From positions 1-5,637 of the forward strand of contig WOZC01000162.1 in the NCBI GenBank assembly GCA_011620465.1: 5,637 nucleotides of DNA, read 5' to 3'. Under the pieces are notes generated by a model. That model was not told the origin of the DNA. It was given only the letters and a program-made list of their open reading frames with translations, and searched no databases. The position numbers and the translations under genes are program-made. The stretch comes from Anaerolineaceae bacterium (GTDB taxonomy: Bacteria; Chloroflexota; Anaerolineae; Anaerolineales; Anaerolineaceae). Position 1 is the stretch's first letter. The number at the start of each line of letters is the position of its first letter. Below are positions 1-5,637 of this stretch, piece after piece.

Positions 1-1655
1 GCGCGGGAGGGGATATCTCCGCCACTTCCTGGTTGAGGGAACCACAAGCGCTGATAATGCTTTTTGGTCAACGTCATGGCGGCATCGAAGCGGATGATCG
101 GAAATTTACGAGCAACAGCCAGGATGGTCTGGATGACAGCCTCGCGAACCTCGGGGTTCAGGTAGTTCAACTGGGCTGTGTCGTTCCAGGGCATGCTGGT
201 GCCGTCATTACCATGGTAAATGAAGCGGGTTTGACCGCTGTTGTGATCGTAGTGTTTGAAGACCACTGCCGCATCGCTGTGAGAATAATAGTGATCTTCC
301 AGATTGATGCTGACACCCGGGCGTTTAGAGAGATCAACACTGTTGAATTGGTAAGCCGGGAAAGGAGGCTTATCCGACTGAATGAACCAATCCGGATGAT
401 CGTAAACCCAGTCTGAATCAATTGCCATATGGTTGGGAACCATATCGCTGGCAAGTCGAATTCCGCGTGCACCGCAGCGTCTCGAAAGGTTGTCGTACGC
501 TTCGTCTCCACCTAATCGTTCCGCGATCTGGTAGCGAGCCAGGGAATAGGCAGAAGCCACCGCGTCAGGATTGCCCGTCATTTGCTTGATCTCACGGGAA
601 GCATCACTACGCTCCCACAAGCCGATCAACCACAGACCAGTAAAACCCCAATGAGCCAGTTGATCCAGGGTTTCGTCTGGGACCTGGTCGAGCCTTTCAA
701 TTGAGCGTTGGTATTCGCGGGAAAGCTGGTTGAGCCAGACGAATGTGTTTTTTGCCATCATCACAACCCGCGGCATCCAGTCACTGTCCTGGCTGAAGTT
801 TTCTTCTTCACTCAATTTTTCTCCCCAAGGATCAAATTGGTAATTCGGTATATGGGTTTCACCGGCAGAAAAGTCAGGACCAGCTGTAAAGAACAAAGAT
901 CGGGCTTTGGCTTCTTCAGCGAACAGATCAAGGCTGCCTAGTAAGCGCAGCAAAAAGTCACCAAGGTAGGTACTCCAGTTTTGGCGAATATACTCGAGCT
1001 GACCGGTGAGAGAATCAGGCTCCTTTAAAGCAGGGGTACGGAGCATGGTTATCAGGTCTTGATTTTCCGGACCAAAGGTGGGCTGGGTTTTGAAAAACGT
1101 CTGGATACCATCGATTAGGGGAGCATATTCGCTGCTGGAGTAAAGCAGGCGGTCGTCAAAGATTTCGCGGTAACGAACAGCAGCAGAGTTTACGTTGGCA
1201 AGCCAGGTCATCAACAATTCTTCCACTGTCACATCGTAATTGTTTACCCCTTTTTCGAATCCATTAAGGTATTCAGGAATGGTTTGTTGATTATTATAGA
1301 TAGCTACCGGGGGGAACTGCTCGTTGAATTTGATCAGGGTATCGATCGCTTTTTCGCGACCAATACGTTGGATCAGAAAACGCGCCAGGGCAGTACGAAT
1401 GTTGTGTCCATGAGTGTTAAAGTATTCTTCGACAATATGATGGAATATCTCATCAATCAAACCAAGGGCATTGAGATCAGCAGGCGAAGCAAGCGCATCG
1501 AGGTTGTTAGTGTCAGTCCGTGATTGGTTGATCTTGTGGGCAAACTCGCGGGAAGCCTGAAAATTGGCAAAAACAACATTGCCATTCGTTGAGAATAAAA
1601 TCTCATCGAATTGATACTTGTCGCGTGCTTGTTTAGTGACGTGAAATTCCTTCAT
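1..1655 (-). CDS. GH13 (alpha-amylase superfamily) protein, 3' end outside the window
   Basis: An uninterrupted minus-strand frame of 551 codons starts at ATG 1655-1653 and leaves the window at position 1. GAGGGA lies about 3 nt upstream of the start. Residues 1 to about 290 form a largely helical-looking region I cannot assign. The TIM barrel appears to begin near residue 294 (MPRVVMMAKNTF, likely strand 1), followed by LAHWGFTGLWLIGLWERS at 333-350. GH13 region I is DMVPNH at 404-409. Region II is IIRFDAA, with Arg522 and the expected nucleophile Asp524. Regions III (acid/base Glu) and IV (His-Asp) should lie beyond the window edge, so catalytic competence cannot be judged. No signal peptide is visible, so a cytoplasmic role in alpha-glucan hydrolysis or transglycosylation is likely. 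Subfamily and substrate are unknown; the HPDWF segment after region I recalls GlgE-like or maltosyltransferase-like enzymes, but this is weak. It lies 52 nt downstream of the thiolase gene, possibly in one transcript. Confidence 0.88.
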   Translation of the reverse strand, partial: MKEFHVTKQARDKYQFDEILFSTNGNVVFANFQASREFAHKINQSRTDTNNLDALASPADLNALGLIDEIFHHIVEEYFNTHGHNIRTALARFLIQRIGREKAIDTLIKFNEQFPPVAIYNNQQTIPEYLNGFEKGVNNYDVTVEELLMTWLANVNSAAVRYREIFDDRLLYSSSEYAPLIDGIQTFFKTQPTFGPENQDLITMLRTPALKEPDSLTGQLEYIRQNWSTYLGDFLLRLLGSLDLFAEEAKARSLFFTAGPDFSAGETHIPNYQFDPWGEKLSEEENFSQDSDWMPRVVMMAKNTFVWLNQLSREYQRSIERLDQVPDETLDQLAHWGFTGLWLIGLWERSDASREIKQMTGNPDAVASAYSLARYQIAERLGGDEAYDNLSRRCGARGIRLASDMVPNHMAIDSDWVYDHPDWFIQSDKPPFPAYQFNSVDLSKRPGVSINLEDHYYSHSDAAVVFKHYDHNSGQTRFIYHGNDGTSMPWNDTAQLNYLNPEVREAVIQTILAVARKFPIIRFDAAMTLTKKHYQRLWFPQPGSGGDIPSR

Positions 1656-1707
1656 TAGTCCCTCGCTATAAGAGATATTAACTTTCTGGATTAATAGGTA
1701 AATTGTA

Positions 1708-2856
1708 TCACTCTGCTTGCAGGATATGCGTGATGATATTTGACCCGGATCCGCCGATATTTTGGGTCATCGCATATTTGGGACGCAGCACCTGGGTCGC
1801 CCCAGCAAGTCCGCGTAACTGCAGGGTCGCTTCAACCAATTGGTAGATTCCCGTTGCACCGACTGGATGTCCGCGGGCTTTCAGCCCTCCCATGGTCGCC
1901 ACTGGAATATCGCTGTCAAACTTGATTTTGCCATCAATCGCAAGTGTAGGTCCCTGTCCGGGTTCGCAAAAACCCGCTGCTTCCAGGGAGAGCGCTGCCA
2001 TGATTGAAAATGCATCGTGATATTCAAAAAGACCTATATCTGAAGGTGATAAACCTGCTTGTGCGTAGGCAGCTTTGGTAGAGGTTTCGGCGGCAGCCAA
2101 CCGGGTACCGACTTTTCGGTTCTGCAGGGAAAGGGTATCGGTCATGGCGGATGAGGCAATCACGGATACGCTTTTTCGCCCGTTAGATATCGGATGGGCA
2201 GATAAAACGATCGCCGCAGCACCATCAGACACCGGGGAGGCATCCATCAGGTTGATCGGGTCCGAAATCATGGCTGACTTTATGAACGATTCTTTGGTGA
2301 TGGGTTCCTGGAAGCGCGCATAAGGGTTGTGCACAGCATTGGCATGGGCATTAATTGAGAAGTTGGAGAAATCTGCATGCTCCCAACCATACTCGTACAT
2401 GTAGCGGCGCATTAGCAGCGCGTTTAACCCGACGAAAGAAAGCCCGAAGTCAGCTTCCAGTTCCGCATCTGCGGCGGTGGCAAGGCTGGAAGTTATTTCA
2501 TCGCCGGGAGAGTCGGTCATTTTTTCGGCGCCGATCACCAGGGCACTTTCCAACTCGCCGCTAGCAATTGCCATCAGAGCCATGCGAAAGGCAGCAGATC
2601 CCGAGCTGCAGGCGGTTTCGATGGAGATGGCAGGTTTATGATGAAAACCGAGCCAATCCGCTATTAGCGTAGCCAGTTGCGCCTGGCGGTTGGCGGTGAT
2701 CGCCATCATATTGCCCACGAACAGTGCATCCGGGTAGCCGATACCGGCATCGTCCATCGCTATTAAGCCGGCGTCACCAGCCAATTCTTTTAGGGATTTG
2801 TCCCAGCTTTCAGAAACCGGTGTCTGCCCGATCCCCGCAATGTTAACCTTATTCAT
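1708..2856 (-). CDS. Thiolase-family protein (archaeal/SCP2-like acetyl-CoA acyltransferase)
   Basis: This complete 382-residue protein has typical thiolase length. The nucleophilic cysteine is Cys83 in ETACSSGSAA. The second active-site loop is EYHDAFS with His280, equivalent to NEAF of classical thiolases and HDCF of SCP2 thiolases. The third is GGLKARGHPVGATG with His330. The C-terminus has QNIGGSGSN at 365-373 where classical thiolases carry the CxG cysteine, a replacement usual in archaeal/SCP2-like members. The family makes or cleaves 3-ketoacyl-CoA by Claisen chemistry, in the cytoplasm. Such genes often sit beside a DUF35 zinc-ribbon/OB-fold partner and sometimes HMG-CoA synthase; neither is adjacent here. 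The start at 2856 is supported by GGTGAGG ending 4 nt upstream. It is divergent from the cyclase-family gene across 102 nt and upstream of the GH13 gene. The family assignment is firm; the direction of reaction and the acyl substrate are unknown. Confidence 0.93.
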   Translation of the reverse strand: MNKVNIAGIGQTPVSESWDKSLKELAGDAGLIAMDDAGIGYPDALFVGNMMAITANRQAQLATLIADWLGFHHKPAISIETACSSGSAAFRMALMAIASGELESALVIGAEKMTDSPGDEITSSLATAADAELEADFGLSFVGLNALLMRRYMYEYGWEHADFSNFSINAHANAVHNPYARFQEPITKESFIKSAMISDPINLMDASPVSDGAAAIVLSAHPISNGRKSVSVIASSAMTDTLSLQNRKVGTRLAAAETSTKAAYAQAGLSPSDIGLFEYHDAFSIMAALSLEAAGFCEPGQGPTLAIDGKIKFDSDIPVATMGGLKARGHPVGATGIYQLVEATLQLRGLAGATQVLRPKYAMTQNIGGSGSNIITHILQAE

Positions 2857-2869
2857 TTATCCTCACCAT
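2849..2869 (-). other. Possible six-codon upstream ORF overlapping the thiolase start
   Basis: ATG at 2869-2867 reads MVRINE and stops at TAA 2851-2849, inside codons 2-3 of the thiolase frame. AGGAA (2878-2874) is placed 4 nt before this ATG. It could couple translation into the thiolase start, or be chance. No conservation evidence is available. Confidence 0.2.
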
Positions 2870-2895
2870 CTATTTCCTGCTATCGAAACTCTCCG

Positions 2896-2909
2896 TTACA
2901 ATATTGTAA
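2896..2909. promoter_or_regulatory. Perfect 14-bp palindrome in the divergent promoter region (candidate operator)
   Basis: TTACAATATTGTAA is identical to its reverse complement. It lies between the divergent thiolase and cyclase-family genes, 40 nt from the thiolase start and 49 nt from the cyclase start. Each half contains TACAAT, a 5/6 match to the -10 consensus (2897-2902 on plus, 2908-2903 on minus), so a bound regulator could block both promoters. No convincing -35 box sits 17 nt upstream in either direction; TTGATA on minus (2935-2930) is 21 nt from the -10 match, which is too far. The symmetry is seen directly; the operator function is inferred. Confidence 0.45.
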
Positions 2910-2958
2910 GCAAAATTGCTCGCGAAAACTATCAAAAGCGATACAAACGAGGTGCTTT

Positions 2959-3594
2959 ATGGAATTGATTGATATCACAGTAGGAATCAAAAACGATATG
3001 CTGGTCTGGCCTGGCGACGAACCAGCGAAAATTGGTTGGGAGAGCCGGATCGAGAATGGGGATATTTCCAATGTAAGTTCCATTCAGATCGGTGCGCATA
3101 TTGGTACCCATATCGACATGCCCCTGCATTTCATTGATGGTGCAGCCAGCATGGACGACTTGGATTTGAGCCGTCTAATCGGACCAGCAAGCGTTGTCGA
3201 GGTTCCAGATAAGAAGACCAGTATTGACGCCGTCTTTCTTGAATCTCTTGGTTTACACGACGCAACCAGGCTACTTTTTAAGACCTCCAACAGCAAACTC
3301 TGGGACAACCCCTCGCAGCCTTTTTGTCCAGATTATGTCGCTCTTGAACCCGATGCTGCCTTGTGGCTGGTTGAGCATGGCTGCGAGTTGGTTGGGATCG
3401 ACTACCTCTCCATCGCCCCGTATGACAATTCCACCATCCCGCACGAGGTCCTGCTATCCAATAATGTAGTGATCTTGGAAACCCTCGATTTGCGGCAAGT
3501 ACAACCCGGTGAATACGAACTGATCTGCCTTCCGCTGAAACTGATCTCCCGCGAAGCCGCTCCCGCCCGGGCAATTCTGACATCAACCCACTAA
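2959..3594 (+). CDS. Cyclase/kynurenine formamidase-family metal-dependent hydrolase
   Basis: This 211-residue protein matches the usual length of the family (cyclase, PF04199; KynB and isatin hydrolase belong here). The signature H-G-T-H-x-D-x-P-x-H-F is present as AHIGTHIDMPLHF: His47, His51 and Asp53 are the expected metal ligands and His57 the catalytic base. The second motif, DYLSIAPYDNSTIPHEVLLSNN, supplies His162, followed by Glu174 in ILETLDL; the 12-residue His-Glu spacing matches that of KynB as I recall it. WPGD at 18-20 and the C-terminal GEYELICLPLKL stretch are also typical. Members hydrolyse amide or lactam bonds such as N-formylkynurenine or isatin. No tryptophan-degradation gene is adjacent, so the substrate is left open. 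No signal peptide is visible. GAGGTG lies 4 nt before the ATG. Transcription is divergent from the thiolase and ends at the 3631-3664 hairpin. Confidence 0.92.
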   Translation: MELIDITVGIKNDMLVWPGDEPAKIGWESRIENGDISNVSSIQIGAHIGTHIDMPLHFIDGAASMDDLDLSRLIGPASVVEVPDKKTSIDAVFLESLGLHDATRLLFKTSNSKLWDNPSQPFCPDYVALEPDAALWLVEHGCELVGIDYLSIAPYDNSTIPHEVLLSNNVVILETLDLRQVQPGEYELICLPLKLISREAAPARAILTSTH

Positions 3595-3630
3595 AAATCC
3601 AAGTAATGCGCGTAGCCACAAATTATATTT

Positions 3631-3667
3631 ATAAACCGCCTGATTATTGAGTTAGGCGGTTTATTTT
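3631..3667. terminator. Strong hairpin terminator between convergent genes, probably bidirectional
   Basis: ATAAACCGCCT (3631-3641) pairs perfectly over 11 bp with AGGCGGTTTAT (3654-3664). Two further pairs (one G-T, one A-T) can shorten the loop to 8 nt. TTTT follows at 3664-3667 on the plus strand, giving a good intrinsic terminator for the cyclase-family gene, whose stop is 36 nt upstream. On the minus strand the stem is 6 nt after the lipoprotein stop codon and is followed by A/T-rich sequence with a poorer U-tract, so it probably also ends that transcript. Confidence 0.85.
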
Positions 3668-3670
3668 CCA

Positions 3671-5338
3671 TCAATTATCCAATGACAAATATCTATTATT
3701 GTTGCCACCGAAGTCGAGCCAAGGCTCAAATATTAAAATAAGGTCCGTTTCATTTACAGCTGCCAACATAATGATCCACCCTTCGAATTCACCTCCAGGG
3801 TACAGGCTAACACTAAGTGCCGGTTCGGGTTCAACAACACTCGGTACATCATGTAAAATACCAGCACTTCCAGTAGTATTGAAAGAATACTTATTGATAT
3901 CTGTTGCTTCGTCTTTAGTACCGATATTATGGACGTAGACCTTGATTGCTACGTATTCAAATCCATCAGCTGGTGGATCATTGAATTGATTGGCAGCCAA
4001 TACCATGTTCCAGGCTTCAGGTCCCCGAATTACTTCAACTACTGACATTTCCCAATCTTCTGTGATGACCTTGTCGGTCTTTAGGGCAGGCTTGCTTCTA
4101 TCTTTACCAAATTCTGAAGGGGTGATGTTCTGTAATTCAACGGGAACTTCAAGTGAGGCGCCTTCATCAAGTGCGATATATCTATATTCACTATCAAAAC
4201 TCCAAGTTTCTTCAAAGGCGACCATCAAATCTGTTTCACCAATAATTGATTCAAATACAACCCACCCTATGTATTCACCAGATGGAAATAGTGAGATATC
4301 GAGAGCTGGTTCAGGATTTACGACCATAGGCAATTCATGTAGGATATTGCTACTACCTGTAATGCGATAGAAATAACTATTGATATTCTGAGGTTTATCA
4401 TCCATTCCAATATTGCGGACAAAAAAATTTACAGCGATATACTCATGCCCTTCCGAAGGAGCCTCATTGAATTGATTTGCCGACTGAACCATTGACCAAG
4501 CGGCTTCACCACGGACCACTTCAATTATGGAGGTTTCCCAATTGTCAGTAACTAACTTTTCATTATACGGAATAGGCAATTTTCGGCTTTCCCCATCCTT
4601 TGAGGGAGTAATCGCAAACAACTCTGGAGGGATAGCTATGGATGCCCCTGCGTCGAGCGCAATATAACGTTCGTTCCCCTCTTCAAAATCCCAGGACTCA
4701 TCAACAACCAGAATCAGGTTACCTTCTCCTTGAGCGACAATGAAGGAAGTCCATCCTTCGGTCTCCCCACCTGAAAAAAGTGTTGCATCAAGCTCTGGCT
4801 CGGGTTTAACTACACTTGCCATACTGGTGGTATATAGAATGGCTTTATCACCAGTAACATTAAAATCGTAGTTGCCAATACTATGCTCTTCGTCATCCTC
4901 GTAAAGGCATTTTACGTGTATTTTTATCAAAATATACTCCATACCATCTGGAGCTGGATCATTATAAGAATTTGCTGCTTGAATATCTGACCAAGCATCA
5001 TCTCCCCGTTTAATCTCAAGCACCTGGATCTCCCAATTTGGAGCTGTTACGACTTCCGTACTAGGAAAAGGATTAGATCTTGAGATCCCAACTGGAGCTA
5101 CCGTTGGAGTTGGCGGCATTTGTGTTTCAGTTGGAGTTGGTGGAATTTCTGTCTCGGTTGGAACAGGAGGTAAGGTAACTGTTGGTTCAGGGATATCCGT
5201 AATACTTTCAGATGGCGTAGCATCGCCGTCTAAGAAGATTGGTGAGTCTGTGGAGGTTGTGGGGCTTGGTGATCCACAAGCCGATAGGATAAGCAATATT
5301 ACAACGATCGAAAGAGCAATAACGTTTTTTCGGCACAT
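3671..5338 (-). CDS. Secreted lipoprotein with three tandem DUF4352-like domains
   Basis: The 555-residue product begins with a short basic N-terminus, a hydrophobic stretch (residues 5-19) and lipobox LSAC with the lipidated Cys21, so it should be anchored on the outer face of the membrane. Residues 22-84 are a Ser/Thr/Pro-rich spacer with a nine-residue repeat. Three homologous units follow at about 95-245, 260-407 and 422-555. Each has N/D-W-E, E-x-x-R-G-x-x-A-W, A-N-x-[FY]-N, EYI-type and KPEPxL-type segments, then F/Y-x-x-G-E-x-x-G-W and an R-Y-[IL] end. The period is 162-165 residues. The pattern fits the DUF4352/MPT63-like beta-sandwich group; ligand and function are unknown. AGGAG is 8 nt before the ATG. 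The coding sequence looks more AT-rich than the thiolase gene. The third unit stops right after RYLSLDN and lacks the GAS-x-x-x-P tail of the first two. Confidence 0.88.
   Translation of the reverse strand: MCRKNVIALSIVVILLILSACGSPSPTTSTDSPIFLDGDATPSESITDIPEPTVTLPPVPTETEIPPTPTETQMPPTPTVAPVGISRSNPFPSTEVVTAPNWEIQVLEIKRGDDAWSDIQAANSYNDPAPDGMEYILIKIHVKCLYEDDEEHSIGNYDFNVTGDKAILYTTSMASVVKPEPELDATLFSGGETEGWTSFIVAQGEGNLILVVDESWDFEEGNERYIALDAGASIAIPPELFAITPSKDGESRKLPIPYNEKLVTDNWETSIIEVVRGEAAWSMVQSANQFNEAPSEGHEYIAVNFFVRNIGMDDKPQNINSYFYRITGSSNILHELPMVVNPEPALDISLFPSGEYIGWVVFESIIGETDLMVAFEETWSFDSEYRYIALDEGASLEVPVELQNITPSEFGKDRSKPALKTDKVITEDWEMSVVEVIRGPEAWNMVLAANQFNDPPADGFEYVAIKVYVHNIGTKDEATDINKYSFNTTGSAGILHDVPSVVEPEPALSVSLYPGGEFEGWIIMLAAVNETDLILIFEPWLDFGGNNNRYLSLDN
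3674..4075 (-). repeat. Domain repeat 3 of the lipoprotein
   Basis: This unit encodes residues 422-555, from DKVITEDWEMS to the C-terminus RYLSLDN. It matches repeat 2 at ANQFN, VHNIG, ILHDVP, EPEPAL and the G-E-x-x-G-W segment. It ends about ten residues earlier than the other copies, without the GASLEVP-like tail. Confidence 0.75.
4118..4561 (-). repeat. Domain repeat 2 of the lipoprotein
   Basis: This unit encodes residues 260-407, from EKLVTDNWETS to QNITP. It shares ANQFN, VRNIG, ILHELP, NPEPALDISL and RYIALDEGASLEVP with repeat 3 or repeat 1, and is closer to repeat 3. Boundaries are approximate. Confidence 0.75.
4604..5056 (-). repeat. Domain repeat 1 of the lipoprotein
   Basis: This unit encodes residues 95-245, from VVTAPNWEIQ to FAIT. 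It is the most divergent of the three: the V-x-N-I-G segment of repeats 2 and 3 is replaced by VKCLYEDDEE, which brings in Cys144, the only cysteine in the mature protein besides lipidated Cys21. Boundaries are approximate and set by the recurring N-W-E and ITPS segments. Confidence 0.75.
5090..5170 (-). repeat. 27-bp coding tandem repeat in the Pro/Thr spacer (three units)
   Basis: Residues 57-65, 66-74 and 75-83 read PPVPTETEI, PPTPTETQM and PPTPTVAPV. At the DNA level two units begin with the same plus-strand gttggagttgg, while the third is diverged. The segment makes an extended linker between the lipid anchor and the folded domains. Such linkers are common in Anaerolineae-type lipoproteins. 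Confidence 0.7.
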
Positions 5339-5380
5339 TAGTTTTTCTCCTCTTAAACCTATTATTTTGAAAGTTAACTT

Positions 5381-5408
5381 ATTACAGTGACATGATTAGA
5401 TTTGACAG
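5381..5408 (-). promoter_or_regulatory. Candidate promoter for the lipoprotein gene
   Basis: On the minus strand, CTGTCA (5408-5403, 4/6 to the -35 consensus) is separated by 16 nt from TGTAAT (5386-5381, 5/6 to the -10 consensus). A start near 5374 would leave a leader of about 35 nt containing the AGGAG ribosome site at 5351-5347. The match is moderate in AT-rich DNA, where chance hits are common. Confidence 0.4.
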
Positions 5409-5435
5409 AACATTTATGAAAATTTGAACACTATC

Positions 5436-5481
5436 ATTCAATACGATTTGAATATTCAACATTTTAACCTATATGTTGAAT
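5436..5481. promoter_or_regulatory. Cluster of ATTCAA/TTGAAT half-sites, candidate operator or hairpin
   Basis: Four half-sites occur: ATTCAA 5436-5441, TTGAAT 5448-5453, ATTCAA 5454-5459 and TTGAAT 5476-5481. The middle two form the perfect 12-bp palindrome TTGAATATTCAA (5448-5459). ATTCAACAT (5454-5462) and ATGTTGAAT (5473-5481) form a 9-bp inverted repeat with a 10-nt spacer. The cluster is upstream of the candidate lipoprotein promoter and downstream of the right-edge gene. No U-tract follows on the minus strand, so a terminator role for the right-edge gene is unlikely. A regulator-binding function is inferred from symmetry only. Confidence 0.35.
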
Positions 5482-5551
5482 CTTTGTAATGTCTTTCGAT
5501 GATTCCCCATAATAAATTGTAGAGTTGGTTCTCAAGATTATAGGTGAACTC

Positions 5552-5637
5552 TCATTCAATCACTGGCATGGTCAGCAGGTGGAAGGCGAGGGTTTCAAGG
5601 TCGCGGGCTTTTTTGCTGGTGCCAAGATCTTCCAAAA
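5552..5637 (-). CDS. C-terminal end of an unidentified minus-strand gene
   Basis: The last 27 codons of a frame entering from the right edge read LEDLGTSKKARDLETLAFHL followed by LTMPVIE, ending at TGA 5554-5552. Of the three minus-strand frames here it is the only one open to a stop this far from the edge, and its composition (charged helix, then a hydrophobic end) looks like real protein. The fragment is too short to recognise a family. It lies 213 nt upstream of the lipoprotein gene on the same strand; with a promoter candidate and half-sites between them, the two are probably separate units. Confidence 0.55.
   Translation of the reverse strand, partial: LEDLGTSKKARDLETLAFHLLTMPVIE

Noticed and set aside
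33..416. Plus-strand open frame of 127 codons
   Set aside because: It is antisense to the GH13 gene, whose conserved motifs lie opposite. It has no good ribosome site and an unconvincing protein composition.
167..511. Minus-strand open frame of 114 codons
   Set aside because: It is an out-of-frame shadow inside the GH13 gene; the frame carrying DMVPNH and RFDAA is the real one.
1656..1707. Independent promoter for the GH13 gene in the 52-nt gap
   Set aside because: The best match (TTTACC, 16 nt, TAATAT) is only 4/6 at each box in AT-rich DNA. Co-transcription with the thiolase explains the spacing equally well.
2075..2564. Two plus-strand open frames opposite the thiolase
   Set aside because: They are antisense to catalytic parts of a well-supported thiolase, and the translated products resemble no family.
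3278..3619. Minus-strand frame of 113 codons opposite the cyclase-family gene
   Set aside because: Its Arg/Trp/Gly-rich translation is typical of an antisense shadow, and it covers the motif-bearing second half of the hydrolase gene.
3990..4370. Plus-strand frame of 126 codons opposite the lipoprotein
   Set aside because: Its Ser-rich composition mirrors the lipoprotein codons. The lipoprotein has a lipobox, a ribosome site and internal repeats, so this frame is a shadow.
5402..5407. Perfect TTGACA -35 box on the plus strand
   Set aside because: No acceptable -10 box lies 15-19 nt downstream (TGAACA at 17 nt is weak), and no plus-strand gene begins downstream in the window.
5521..5552. AGAGTT/AACTCT inverted repeat as a terminator for the right-edge gene
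   Set aside because: The stem is only 6 bp with a 20-nt loop and no U-tract on the minus strand, so it is not credible as an intrinsic terminator.

Overview
The window most resembles a bacterial chromosome segment from the Chloroflexota, probably an Anaerolineae-like lineage. This is inferred from three features: a lipoprotein with a Pro/Thr-rich spacer after its lipobox, a long GH13-type enzyme with a large N-terminal extension, and an archaeal/SCP2-like thiolase. No rRNA or other phylogenetic marker is present, so the assignment is tentative. Shine-Dalgarno sites are clear and coding density is high.

Layout. Positions 1-1655 (minus) hold the first 551 codons of a GH13 (alpha-amylase superfamily) protein that runs off the left edge. 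It lies 52 nt downstream of a complete 382-residue thiolase-family gene (1708-2856, minus), so the two may be co-transcribed. A 102-nt divergent intergenic region (2857-2958) separates the thiolase from a metal-dependent cyclase/kynurenine-formamidase-family hydrolase (2959-3594, plus) and contains a perfect 14-bp palindrome. The cyclase gene ends at a strong hairpin (3631-3664) placed between convergent genes. On the other side of the hairpin is a 555-residue lipoprotein gene (3671-5338, minus) with three tandem copies of a DUF4352-like beta domain. Its upstream region (5339-5551) holds a plausible promoter and a cluster of TTGAAT/ATTCAA half-sites. The right edge carries the last 27 codons of another minus-strand gene.

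How the genes fit together. The thiolase and the cyclase-family hydrolase share a control region and could belong to one acyl-CoA or ring-opening catabolic route, but nothing in the sequence fixes a substrate. The GH13 protein suggests alpha-glucan metabolism and has no obvious link to the thiolase beyond possible read-through. The lipoprotein is probably a separate, envelope-anchored unit. I saw no mobile element, CRISPR array, tRNA or rRNA. The least explained items are the three-domain lipoprotein with its half-site cluster, the large N-terminal region of the GH13 protein, and the palindrome in the divergent promoter.
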